Assembly (NCBI GenBank): GCA_020845635.1 | Contig: JADLFI010000026.1 | Location: 67,329-131,328 of the forward strand | DNA: 64,000 nt | Origin: Bacteroidia bacterium | GTDB taxonomy: Bacteria > Bacteroidota > Bacteroidia > UBA4408 | Direction of reading: 5' to 3' | Shown: positions 55,833 through 64,000 of the stretch, one piece after another | Layout: each line of letters starts with the position of its first letter | Numbering within the stretch: position 1 is the first letter of the stretch | The notes under the pieces: generated by a model | Database searches by the model: none | The model's input: only the letters and a program-made list of their open reading frames with translations | What the model was told of the DNA's origin: nothing | Program-made: the position numbers and the translations under genes

Positions 55833-58565
55833 ATGGATAAATTTACCTTTATAAGCAATGGAGATATTAATGCTTTAGAGAGCAGTTATAACGACTATTT
55901 GAATAATCCGGATTCGGTTGAGTCGAGTTGGAAACACTTTTTTGAAGGATTTGAGTTTGCACGTAAACGTTACGATAGCAATAGTGATGTTCCTGACAAC
56001 ATTGCCAAGGAATTTCAGGTTATTAATTTAATAAACCTATACCGTAGTACAGGGCATTTATTTACAAAAACCAATCCGGTTAGAGAAAGGAGAAAGTACA
56101 CGCCAACCTTGGATGATATTCATTTAATTGGTTTAGGACCTGAGGATATGGATACGGTTTTTCAGGCCGGGAATCAAATAGGTATTGGCCCCGCTACATT
56201 AAAAGACATTATTGCTTTTTTAAAGAAAACATACTGTAATGTTATAGGTGTTGAATATAAGTATATCAGAAATCAAAAAATATCCGATTGGTTGCAAACC
56301 AAAATGGAGAGCAGTCAAAATACCCCTAATTTAAGTAAAGAAGAAAAATTAAGGCTTTTAGACAACATCAATAAAGCAGTAGTTTTTGAAAACTTTCTGC
56401 ACACAAAATTTGTGGGACAAAAAAGATTCTCGTTAGAGGGGGCAGAATCATTAATACCTGCCTTGGATGCAGTTATAGAAAAAGGCTCAGAACTGGGGAT
56501 TGAAGAATTTGTGATAGGTATGGCACATAGAGGAAGACTTAATGTACTGGCCAATATAATGCAAAAAAAATATGAAGATATCTTTAGCGAGTTTGAGGGC
56601 AAAGAGTATGAAGATGAAATGTTTGATGGCGATGTGAAATACCATCAGGGATACAGTACCGATGTTCATACCAATAAAAGAAAGAAAGTACATTTAAGTA
56701 TGGTACCCAACCCTTCGCACTTAGAAGCTGTTGGCCCAGTGGTTCAAGGAATGGCGCGTGCCAAAATAGAATCAATTTACCAAGGAAATAACAAAAAATT
56801 AGCTCCTATATTAATTCATGGCGATGCCGCCATAGCAGCCCAGGGGGTTGTTTATGAGGTAATTCAAATGTCAAAATTAGATGGTTATAGAACCGGAGGA
56901 ACTATTCATTTTGTTATAAATAATCAAATAGGGTTTACAACAAATTACCATGATGCTCGCTCAAGTACTTATTGTACAGATATTGCCAAAGTTGTTCTTT
57001 CGCCTGTCTTTCATGTTAATGGTGATGACGTAGAAGCTTTGGTTTATGCAATTAGGCTGGCAGTAGAATATAGACAGAATTTTAACAAAGATGTATTTAT
57101 TGACTTGTTGTGTTATCGCAAATATGGACATAATGAAGGCGATGAGCCACGCTTTACGCAGCCTATTTTATACAAGGCCATAGCTGCACATAAAAATCCT
57201 AAAGAGATTTATGTAGATAAACTACTTGCTGAAGGTGTTATTGATAATAATAAGTCAAAAGAAATTGAAAAGGCTTTTAAAAATCAACTGGAAGCAAGCT
57301 TAGATGAATCAAGGAATTTAAAGAACTCAAAAATAAATTCATTCTTAGATGGAATATGGAAAGGGGTAAGAATGGATCAAAAGCAAGACTATGATAAATC
57401 TCCTGACACTTCAGTAAAAAAAGAAAAACTATTAAGCATTGCCAATAAAATTGCAGAAATTCCGCAAGGAATGAAGTTTTTTAATAAAATAGAAAACATA
57501 CTTAAAGACCGCCAGAAGATGATTGAAGGTGAAGGTAATTTTGATTGGGCAATGGGCGAGTTATTAGCTTATGGTACTTTACTTACCGAAAACTATCCCA
57601 TTCGCTTTAGCGGACAGGATGTGGAACGCGGAACTTTCTCTCACCGACATGCTGTGATAAAAATTGAAAATAGTGAGCAAGAATATATCCCTTTGAATCA
57701 TTTAAGTAATATTCAAGCTAATTTTAGTATTTATAACTCATTGCTATCAGAATACGGGGTATTGGGATATGAGTATGGTTATGCTATGGCTACTCCATTT
57801 GGCCTTACTATTTGGGAAGCACAGTTTGGAGATTTCAACAATTGTGCCCAAGTTATTTTTGACCAATATTTATCGAGTGCCGAAGATAAATGGAGAAGAA
57901 TGAACGGTATTTGTGTTTTCTTGCCTCATGGATACGAAGGGCAAGGTGCCGAACACAGCAGCGGACGCATGGAAAGATTTTTGCATTTATGTGCACAAAA
58001 CAATATGTATATTGTAAATATAACTACACCTGCCAATTTCTTCCACTGCCTACGCAGACAATTGTATAACTCTTTCCGCAAGCCTTTAATTGCATTCACA
58101 CCAAAAAGTTTATTACGTCATCCAAAGTGTGTATCCAAAATATCAGACTTTACAACTGGAGGATTTAAAGAAGTTTATGATGATACCGATGCAAAAGCCA
58201 GCGAAGTAACAGAAATACTTTTATGCACCGGAAAAATTTATTATGAATTGGCAGAGAAGAGAGAAGATTTAAAGGCTAAAAACATTGCCATTGTTAGGTT
58301 AGAACAGCTATACCCATTCCCAAAAACACAGATTGATGCTATTTTTGCCAAATACAAAAAAGCAAAAAATTACACTTGGGTTCAGGAAGAACCTGAAAAT
58401 ATGGGTGCATGGGCTTATATAATGCGAACTTTACGTCATATTGATTTAAACCTAATTTCGCGTAAAGAAAGTGCAAGTCCGGCAACTGGTTCTTCAAAAG
58501 CGCACGCCAAACAACAAAAAGAAATTATTGAAAAAGCTTTCTCAAAAGTAAGAGTAGAAGCATAA
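55833..58565 (+). CDS. sucA: 2-oxoglutarate dehydrogenase E1 component
   Basis: The thiamine-diphosphate decarboxylase of the 2-oxoglutarate dehydrogenase complex in the TCA cycle. The 910 residues are full length. The N-terminal docking region reads FISNGDINALESSYNDYL with SSWKHFFEGFEF. Core features are RFSLEGAESLIPALD, IGMAHRGRLNVLANI, ILIHGDAAIAAQGVVYE (diphosphate motif start) and HNEGDEPRFTQP. Late features are QDVERGTFSHRHAV, LPHGYEGQGAEHSSGRMERF and VQEEPENMGAWAYI. It is followed after 33 bases by sucB. Confidence 0.98.
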   Translation: MDKFTFISNGDINALESSYNDYLNNPDSVESSWKHFFEGFEFARKRYDSNSDVPDNIAKEFQVINLINLYRSTGHLFTKTNPVRERRKYTPTLDDIHLIGLGPEDMDTVFQAGNQIGIGPATLKDIIAFLKKTYCNVIGVEYKYIRNQKISDWLQTKMESSQNTPNLSKEEKLRLLDNINKAVVFENFLHTKFVGQKRFSLEGAESLIPALDAVIEKGSELGIEEFVIGMAHRGRLNVLANIMQKKYEDIFSEFEGKEYEDEMFDGDVKYHQGYSTDVHTNKRKKVHLSMVPNPSHLEAVGPVVQGMARAKIESIYQGNNKKLAPILIHGDAAIAAQGVVYEVIQMSKLDGYRTGGTIHFVINNQIGFTTNYHDARSSTYCTDIAKVVLSPVFHVNGDDVEALVYAIRLAVEYRQNFNKDVFIDLLCYRKYGHNEGDEPRFTQPILYKAIAAHKNPKEIYVDKLLAEGVIDNNKSKEIEKAFKNQLEASLDESRNLKNSKINSFLDGIWKGVRMDQKQDYDKSPDTSVKKEKLLSIANKIAEIPQGMKFFNKIENILKDRQKMIEGEGNFDWAMGELLAYGTLLTENYPIRFSGQDVERGTFSHRHAVIKIENSEQEYIPLNHLSNIQANFSIYNSLLSEYGVLGYEYGYAMATPFGLTIWEAQFGDFNNCAQVIFDQYLSSAEDKWRRMNGICVFLPHGYEGQGAEHSSGRMERFLHLCAQNNMYIVNITTPANFFHCLRRQLYNSFRKPLIAFTPKSLLRHPKCVSKISDFTTGGFKEVYDDTDAKASEVTEILLCTGKIYYELAEKREDLKAKNIAIVRLEQLYPFPKTQIDAIFAKYKKAKNYTWVQEEPENMGAWAYIMRTLRHIDLNLISRKESASPATGSSKAHAKQQKEIIEKAFSKVRVEA

Positions 58566-58598
58566 ATACTAAATATTCTCAACCATTAAAATTTTAAA

Positions 58599-59861
58599 AT
58601 GATTATAGAAATTAAAGTTCCAAGCCCGGGCGAATCAATTACAGAAGTACAAATAGCTCGCTGGTTAAAAAAAGAAGGTGAATATGTTGAAGAAGATGAT
58701 GAACTTTGCGAAATAGATTCAGACAAAGCAACATTAACCGTAAATGCAGAAAAGTCAGGAGTTTTATCAATACTAGTAAATGAAGGCGATACCGTGAAAG
58801 TAGGTGATATTGTTTGTAAAATAGATACTTCGGCATCAGCACCTAAAGTAAATAAAAGTAAACAGGAAGAAGCACCTAAAACAAGTGCCCCAGCCCCTAC
58901 TCCTACTCCAATTGAGAAAGTTGCACCAATAGCCGAACCAACAGCAAAAAAGACAAGTTCGCAAAACTATGCCAGCGGAACTCCTTCTCCGGCAGCCAAA
59001 AAGATGATGGACGAAAATAAAATACCTGCTACAAGTATCAGTGGTAGCGGCAAAGATGGGCGCATAACCAAATCAGATGTTTTAAACCTTCTTTCAGCCG
59101 GTTTTAAACCATCATCAGAAGTTGCAAACTCGCGTGAAATTGATCGCCAAAAAATGTCAGCATTGCGCAAAAAATTATCACAACGCTTGGTAGCCGTTAA
59201 AAATGAAACAGCCATGCTTACTACTTTTAACGAGGTTGACATGAGTGCTATTATGAGCATTAGAAGCAAATATAAAGATGCATTTAAAGAAAAGTTTGGC
59301 GTAAATATTGGATTTATGAGCTTTTTTACCAAAGCCGTTACCGAAGCCCTTCAATTATATCCCGCTGTAAATGCCATGATTGACGGTGATGAAATAATAT
59401 ATCATAAATACTGCGATATTAGTATTGCAGTGAGTGCTCCTAAAGGCCTGGTGGTACCGGTAATACGCAATGCCGAGAATATGAGCTTAGCCGAAATTGA
59501 AAACAGTATTAAAACATTAGCACTAAAAGCTCGCGAAAATAAAATTACTATTGAAGAAATGACCGGGGGAACGTTTACCATTACCAATGGGGGTGTTTTC
59601 GGGAGTATGATGAGTACACCAATTATTAACCCTCCTCAAAGTGCCATCTTAGGAATGCATAATGTTGTTGAAAGACCTATGGCCATTAATGGTGAAGTAA
59701 AAATTAGACCGATGATGTATGTTGCTTTGTCGTACGATCATCGAATAATTGATGGCCGTGAATCGGTTGGTTTTTTAGTGAAAGTAAAAGAAATGCTTGA
59801 AAACCCTGTAAAAATGCTGTTCGGTTCAAAATCTCCTGAAGAGATTCTTTTAAATTTATAG
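58599..59861 (+). CDS. sucB: 2-oxoglutarate dehydrogenase E2 (dihydrolipoamide succinyltransferase)
   Basis: The E2 core that transfers the succinyl group to CoA. The lipoyl domain covers residues 1-77 with lipoyl-lysine Lys43 in [12 protein letters not shown] proline- and alanine-rich linker follows (about 78-125), then the E1/E3-binding domain ([15 protein letters not shown]...GRITKSDVL). The catalytic domain runs to the end with [11 protein letters not shown]. At 420 residues it is a standard single-lipoyl E2. Together with sucA it forms a two-gene operon; the E3 gene is not here. Confidence 0.97.
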   Translation: MIIEIKVPSPGESITEVQIARWLKKEGEYVEEDDELCEIDSDKATLTVNAEKSGVLSILVNEGDTVKVGDIVCKIDTSASAPKVNKSKQEEAPKTSAPAPTPTPIEKVAPIAEPTAKKTSSQNYASGTPSPAAKKMMDENKIPATSISGSGKDGRITKSDVLNLLSAGFKPSSEVANSREIDRQKMSALRKKLSQRLVAVKNETAMLTTFNEVDMSAIMSIRSKYKDAFKEKFGVNIGFMSFFTKAVTEALQLYPAVNAMIDGDEIIYHKYCDISIAVSAPKGLVVPVIRNAENMSLAEIENSIKTLALKARENKITIEEMTGGTFTITNGGVFGSMMSTPIINPPQSAILGMHNVVERPMAINGEVKIRPMMYVALSYDHRIIDGRESVGFLVKVKEMLENPVKMLFGSKSPEEILLNL

Positions 59862-59889
59862 TTTATTCTACTTTGCGTAATTCTTTTAT

Positions 59890-60681
59890 ATGATTCAGAT
59901 AACGAGCCTTAGCAATCCTAAAATAAAAGCATTGGTTAAGCTCGAAAAGGCCTCAAAACGTGCCGAAACAGGTATGTTTATTGTTGAAGGCAAGAAAGAA
60001 ATTATGCTTTGTGCTAATGCAGGTTTTAATATTTCCGAGTTATACTATTGTCCGGATATTGTGGACGACTTGTCTTTACTACAACATTCAACATTATCTC
60101 AAGTTCAATTATTTGAAATTACACCTTCCATTTTTAAAAAGGTTGCCTATCGTGAAAGCCGCGATGGATACCTTGCCGTAGTGCAAACCCGATACTTAAA
60201 TCTTAAAGAAATTAAGCTCAGCAATAGTCCACTTATTATTGTGTTAGAAGCTGTAGAGAAGCCCGGTAATCTTGGAGCTGTGTTACGCTCTGCCGATGCT
60301 GCCGGAGCCGATGCCGTTATTGTTTGCCAAAAGAAAACGGATATTTATAATGCCAACACTATTAGAAGCAGTTTAGGTTGCATATTCACCAATCAAGTGG
60401 TTTGTTGTAACAATGAAGAGTGTTTTGAATGGTTAAATCAAAATAATATTTACCCCTATTCAGCAGCCTTAACCGCTCATGAGTTTTATCATGAACAAGA
60501 TTTTACCCAACCTACAGCGCTTATCTTTGGAACCGAGGCCGATGGGTTAAGTAGTTTTTGGTTGAATAATTGCAAAAAACAAATAAAAATACCTATGCGC
60601 GGCAAGATTGATTCATTAAACGTTTCAAACAGTTGCGCCATTGTTTTATTTGAGGCCTGTCGCCAAAGAAATTTCTTATAA
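59890..60681 (+). CDS. SpoU-family RNA 2'-O-methyltransferase
   Basis: A SPOUT methyltransferase of 263 residues, with an N-terminal substrate-binding domain (ALVKLEKASKRAETGMFIVE). Motif 1 is EKPGNLGAVLRSADAAG, motif 2 LIFGTEADGLSSFW and motif 3 PMRGKIDSLNVSNSCAIVLF, the knot that binds S-adenosylmethionine. Members modify 23S rRNA or tRNA; RlmB-like and TrmH-like activity cannot be told apart here. It lies 28 bases after sucB and could be its operon partner. Confidence 0.94.
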   Translation: MIQITSLSNPKIKALVKLEKASKRAETGMFIVEGKKEIMLCANAGFNISELYYCPDIVDDLSLLQHSTLSQVQLFEITPSIFKKVAYRESRDGYLAVVQTRYLNLKEIKLSNSPLIIVLEAVEKPGNLGAVLRSADAAGADAVIVCQKKTDIYNANTIRSSLGCIFTNQVVCCNNEECFEWLNQNNIYPYSAALTAHEFYHEQDFTQPTALIFGTEADGLSSFWLNNCKKQIKIPMRGKIDSLNVSNSCAIVLFEACRQRNFL

Positions 60682-60720
60682 TCAAGTAATATTTATTTCC
60701 TTTTCTCTCTATGACTCCCC

Positions 60721-60743
60721 TATAGGTATCAATTATAGGTACC
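60721..60743. repeat. Short direct repeat upstream of recA
   Basis: TATAGGTATC (60721-60730) and TATAGGTACC (60734-60743) are direct repeats at a 13-base period, 67 bases before the recA -7 element. They might be a regulator site, but no LexA consensus for this group is known to me, so this is only a candidate. Confidence 0.35.
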
Positions 60744-60809
60744 GAATTTCATTGTTGAAAAATATTATTAAAAGTCATAAATAAAATTAGGTAATTAATA
60801 AATAATATG

Positions 60810-60817
60810 TAGATTTG
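60810..60817 (+). promoter_or_regulatory. -7 element of recA
   Basis: TAGATTTG matches TAnnTTTG, 45 bases before the recA ATG. A TTA lies 20 bases upstream, a near match to TTG. Confidence 0.6.
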
Positions 60818-60862
60818 AAATAATCGAGTTTGACTATAATTTAATCAATTAAACATATCCAA

Positions 60863-61900
60863 ATGAGCAAAGAAGTAAAAGAATCAAAAGAAGAAAAGAG
60901 TGCCAAAGAAATCAATAAAGAAAAATTAAAGGCTTTACAAATTACCATAGATAAGATTGAAAAAACCTATGGTAAAGGTGCTATAATGAAAATGGGCGAC
61001 TCGCAAGTTGAAGAGCTTGAAGTCATTTCAACCGGCTCTATAGGTCTTGACACAGCCTTAGGAGTAGGTGGTTTCCCAAAAGGAAGAATTATAGAAATAT
61101 ACGGGCCTGAATCATCAGGTAAAACTACCATTGCCATACATGCCATTGCCGAAGCCCAAAAAAGTGGTGGAATTGCAGCCTTTATAGATGCCGAACATGC
61201 CTTTGACCGTTTGTACGCGCAAAAATTAGGAGTTGATACCGAAAACCTATTGATATCACAGCCCGATAATGGCGAGCAGGCACTTGAAATTGCCGAAAAT
61301 TTAATTCGTTCAGGAGCCATTGATATTATAATTATTGACTCAGTAGCAGCCTTAACCCCTAAAAGTGAAATAGAAGGTGAAATGGGCGACAGTAAAATGG
61401 GCCTACAGGCACGCCTTATGTCACAAGCTCTGCGCAAGCTTACCGGAACCATCAACAAAACCAATTGCTGTTGTATTTTTATCAATCAGTTACGCGAAAA
61501 AATTGGGGTTATGTTTGGCAATCCCGAAACTACTACAGGTGGTAATGCCCTTAAATTCTATGCATCGGTAAGATTAGATATAAGACGCACCGGACAATTA
61601 AAAGATGGCGACAGTGTGTTCGGAAACCGTGTAAAAGTAAAAGTTATAAAAAATAAAGTAGCACCGCCTTTCAGAACTGCTGAATTTGACATATTATATG
61701 GCGAAGGAATAAGTAAAGTAGGCGAAATTATTGATATAGGAGTAGAATTAAATATTATCAAAAAAAGTGGCTCGTGGTTTAGTTACGGGGACACCAAATT
61801 GGGACAAGGTCGCGATTCGGTAAAACAAATACTTGCCGATAATCCTGAACTTGCCGAAGAATTAGAAAATAAAGTTCGCGAAGAGTTATCTAAAAACTAA
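60863..61900 (+). CDS. recA: Recombinase RecA
   Basis: Forms the strand-exchange filament for homologous recombination and stimulates SOS cleavage reactions. Full length at 345 residues. The P-loop GPESSGKTT occupies 81-89. [20 protein letters not shown] comes before it. [34 protein letters not shown] and the L2 region [20 protein letters not shown] follow. The N-terminal 25 residues are lysine- and glutamate-rich. A terminator follows directly. Confidence 0.98.
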   Translation: MSKEVKESKEEKSAKEINKEKLKALQITIDKIEKTYGKGAIMKMGDSQVEELEVISTGSIGLDTALGVGGFPKGRIIEIYGPESSGKTTIAIHAIAEAQKSGGIAAFIDAEHAFDRLYAQKLGVDTENLLISQPDNGEQALEIAENLIRSGAIDIIIIDSVAALTPKSEIEGEMGDSKMGLQARLMSQALRKLTGTINKTNCCCIFINQLREKIGVMFGNPETTTGGNALKFYASVRLDIRRTGQLKDGDSVFGNRVKVKVIKNKVAPPFRTAEFDILYGEGISKVGEIIDIGVELNIIKKSGSWFSYGDTKLGQGRDSVKQILADNPELAEELENKVREELSKN

Positions 61901-61917
61901 TCCATATTATTGTTCTC

Positions 61918-61960
61918 AAAAATGTATCTTTGACCTCCTCAAGGATACATTTTTGTTTTT
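61918..61960 (+). terminator. Intrinsic terminator of recA
   Basis: AAAAATGTATC and GATACATTTTT are perfect 11-base complements around a 15-base loop, followed by GTTTTT. Confidence 0.88.
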
Positions 61961-61980
61961 ATTAATCCTGATTAAAACTT

Positions 61981-62985
61981 ATGATTAAACAATCTTTCTT
62001 GTTATTGCCTCTGTTAGTAATCCTTTTTTCTTGCAACCCCAAAAAAGAAGAAAAAAAGAAAATAGAATTACCCAAGGATACTACATTAGAGTTATTGAAT
62101 AACAGAATAAACGGCAACAAAAATAATCCTGAATTATATATTCAAAGGGCCGACTTATTATTAAATCAAGGAAAAAGTCAACTGGCATACGAAGATGTGC
62201 TAAAAGCTGTACAATTAGATTCTAACAATTACAACTACCAATTCAAATTATCTGAAATATCTTTTATAGCAGGAAAGTCAAGACAAACAAAAATATCTCT
62301 TGAAAAGTGTTTACAATTAAAACCTGATGATGTTCAGGCTATGCTCAAGTTGGCCGAGTTGTATTTATATGTAAAGGAATACAACCAATCGTTAGATTTA
62401 TTAAAAAAAGCCACCAATATTGATAATCTAAATGCCAAAGCCTACTTCCTTAAAGGAATGAATCTAAAAGTCATAGGAGACACCGCTAACGCTATTGCTA
62501 ACTTTCAGCGGGCAGTAGAGCTTGATCAGGAATACTATCATAGCTATATGCAATTAGGTATTTTATTTGCCACCAAACATAATCCCATTGCTGTTGACTA
62601 TTACAACAACGCATTAAACTTAAACCCACGCAGTACCGAGGCTTTATATGCCAAATCATTGTTCTTTCAAGATCATGGTGATTATAAGTCGGCTAAAGCC
62701 GGTTATAATATGCTATTACAAATTGATTCAACGCATTATTTTTCATACTATAACCTAGGCTATATAGCTTTTAATATTGATAAAGATTATCGTGAAGCAA
62801 CTGTATTCTTTAGTAAAGCTATTAAGTTTAATCCGGCCTATGCCGAGGCATTTTATATGCGTGGTTTGAGCTTTGAAGAATTAGGCGAATACGGGAAAAG
62901 TATAAGAGATTATGTTGAATCGTTAAAGATAGCACCCGAATATGATTTAGCATTAAAAGGCCTTAAAAGGGTTGAAAAAAAATAA
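61981..62985 (+). CDS. TPR lipoprotein
   Basis: A lipoprotein of 334 residues: signal MIKQSFLLLPLLVILFSC with lipobox LFSC and a charged start (NPKKEEKKK). The mature part is built of about seven TPR units (AYFLKGMNLKVIGDTANAIA, YYNLGYIAFNIDKDYREATV, AFYMRGLSFEELGEYGKSIR). TPR lipoproteins act as scaffolds at the envelope, with no specific partner visible. The start lies 21 bases after the recA terminator. Its stop codon is inside a terminator hairpin. Confidence 0.9.
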   Translation: MIKQSFLLLPLLVILFSCNPKKEEKKKIELPKDTTLELLNNRINGNKNNPELYIQRADLLLNQGKSQLAYEDVLKAVQLDSNNYNYQFKLSEISFIAGKSRQTKISLEKCLQLKPDDVQAMLKLAELYLYVKEYNQSLDLLKKATNIDNLNAKAYFLKGMNLKVIGDTANAIANFQRAVELDQEYYHSYMQLGILFATKHNPIAVDYYNNALNLNPRSTEALYAKSLFFQDHGDYKSAKAGYNMLLQIDSTHYFSYYNLGYIAFNIDKDYREATVFFSKAIKFNPAYAEAFYMRGLSFEELGEYGKSIRDYVESLKIAPEYDLALKGLKRVEKK

Positions 62986-63024
62986 TTCCGGCTATAGGTA
63001 TAGAATAACATAAGCCGGAATTAT
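62982..63024. terminator. Bidirectional terminator between the TPR lipoprotein and clpB
   Basis: ATAATTCCGGCT and AGCCGGAATTAT are perfect 12-base complements around a 19-base loop. The left arm contains the TAA stop of the TPR lipoprotein, and clpB ends 31 bases to the right, so it serves both convergent genes. Confidence 0.75.
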
Positions 63025-63054
63025 AACTCATAATTTTGAAGGAATAGTCAGAAG

Positions 63055-64000
63055 CTATTTTACCATTAACTTTTTCTGATCTTCTTTTATAGGCTTTCTG
63101 AAAACAAATTCGTTATCAAAAACATCTAACACAATCTCACTATCTTTTGACACCTTCCCTGCAAGTATTTGTTTAGATAACTCGTTTAGCACTTTCTTCT
63201 GCATAACTCTTTTTACCGGACGTGCACCAAACTGAGGGTCGTAACCTAATTGTGATAACCAATCAATAGCCTCAGGAGTTACAGATAAATTAATATCATT
63301 TTCTTTTAAAGTATTGATAATTCCTTTTATCTGTATTTCAACAATTTTATGTACATTCTCTCTATTCAAAGGAGTAAACATTATTGTTTCATCAATACGA
63401 TTTAAAAATTCAGGCCTGATGGTTTTCTTCAATAATTCAAAAACTTCTATCTTGGTTTGTGTATATACCTTTTCAAAGTTATTATAATCACCTTTCTGAT
63501 CTAATTTGTCAAAATTTTCCTGAATAAGGTGTGAACCTAAATTGGAGGTCATTATTATAATAGTGTTTTTGAAATTTACTACACGTCCTTTATTGTCTGT
63601 TAAACGGCCATCGTCAAGCACTTGCAACAGTATGTTAAATACATCGGGATGAGCTTTCTCAATTTCATCAAGCAACACTACACTATATGGTTTTCTTCTT
63701 ACAGCTTCGGTTAACTGTCCACCTTCATCATATCCAACATATCCGGGAGGTGCACCAACCAAGCGACTTACCGAGTGTCTTTCCTGATACTCACTCATAT
63801 CAATACGGGTCATGCTGTTCTCGTTATTGAATAAAAACTCGGCCAAAGCCTTAGCCAACTCAGTTTTACCCACTCCTGTAGTACCCAAAAATATGAATGA
63901 ACCAATTGGTCTTTTATTATCCTGCAATCCGGCACGACTTCTTCTAACGGCATCACTAATGGCTTCAATTGCTTCATCTTGACCAACAACACGTTTATGT
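63055..64000 (-). CDS. clpB: ClpB-type disaggregase, C-terminal part (5' end beyond the window)
   Basis: The second nucleotide-binding domain and C-terminus of a ClpB chaperone that threads aggregated proteins with DnaK. Reading from the right edge, [20 protein letters not shown] precedes the Walker A motif [37 protein letters not shown] has the pore loop and [20 protein letters not shown] the Walker [16 protein letters not shown] holds the arginine finger and [20 protein letters not shown] the sensor 2. About 315 residues are present. ClpC-like relatives are possible from this fragment, but the GYD pore and end fit ClpB. Confidence 0.93.
   Translation of the reverse strand, partial: HKRVVGQDEAIEAISDAVRRSRAGLQDNKRPIGSFIFLGTTGVGKTELAKALAEFLFNNENSMTRIDMSEYQERHSVSRLVGAPPGYVGYDEGGQLTEAVRRKPYSVVLLDEIEKAHPDVFNILLQVLDDGRLTDNKGRVVNFKNTIIIMTSNLGSHLIQENFDKLDQKGDYNNFEKVYTQTKIEVFELLKKTIRPEFLNRIDETIMFTPLNRENVHKIVEIQIKGIINTLKENDINLSVTPEAIDWLSQLGYDPQFGARPVKRVMQKKVLNELSKQILAGKVSKDSEIVLDVFDNEFVFRKPIKEDQKKLMVK

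Noticed and set aside
60967-61485. Long open frame on the minus strand within recA
   Set aside because: Antisense to a complete recA. No independent start signal or family resemblance.

Overview
The window is chromosomal DNA from a member of the Bacteroidota. The support is consistent across the window. The DNA is AT-rich. Many genes and the tRNA gene are preceded by the Bacteroidota promoter element TAnnTTTG, several with a TTG element 19-20 bases upstream, and Shine-Dalgarno sequences are scarce. Family-level markers agree: a MurF-alanine racemase fusion, a YtxJ-type bacilliredoxin, a ParA-ParB-DUF5683 cluster, a PorG-like outer-membrane barrel, a five-repeat DUF349 protein, MutS2 without an Smr domain, and many lipoproteins. 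I cannot assign a genus. No mobile element, CRISPR array, prophage or rRNA is visible, and gene content is mostly conserved core.

Layout. 1-1.4 kb: the 5' part of a family 2 glycosyltransferase, a gene-poor stretch and tRNA-Lys. 1.7-11.5 kb: peptidoglycan glycosyltransferase mtgA, aroC, a 43-residue lipoprotein with its YtxJ partner, a BamA/TamA-like barrel, an alkyltransferase-like protein, murF-alr, tdk and purH. 11.8-21.7 kb (all minus strand): a universal stress protein, a LEA-like lipoprotein, a secreted RR-motif protein, an M20 dipeptidase, a membrane spermidine-synthase-like protein, an acyltransferase, a CAP-domain protein, an amidohydrolase lipoprotein and an SDR. 22-29.4 kb: a TPR membrane protein, ribH, an FMN reductase, a UlaG-like hydrolase, parA-parB-DUF5683 and mutS2. 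29.8-39.2 kb: a GAPN-like dehydrogenase with a GlcNAc-kinase-like gene, then a five-gene operon (TPR, ComA-like, rhodanese, DedA, aroE) behind a long structured leader, a four-cysteine lipoprotein and a GT-C-like membrane protein. 39.2-49 kb (minus): mreB-mreC-mreD-mrdA-rodA, ligA and the DUF349 gene. 49.2-55.6 kb: a dicarboxylate symporter, the PorG-like barrel, then neuB with a putative nonulosonate transferase and a GT4-type glycosyltransferase. 55.8-64 kb: sucA-sucB, an rRNA methyltransferase, recA, a TPR lipoprotein and the 3' part of clpB.

Together these genes cover envelope construction (MtgA, MurF-Alr, the Mre/RodA/PBP2 elongasome, BamA-like and PorG-like barrels, surface glycosylation), DNA maintenance (LigA, RecA, MutS2, ParAB, ATL) and central metabolism (AroC, AroE, PurH, RibH, SucAB, GAPN).

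I found no unmistakable new system. The stretches I would look at first are the NeuB plus DDG/HP-motif glycosyltransferase pair, the two-gene unit of a mini-lipoprotein and YtxJ, the TPR-ComA-rhodanese-DedA-AroE operon with its structured leader, the nested inverted repeat before the CAP-domain gene, and a set of near-leaderless transcripts predicted from promoter position.
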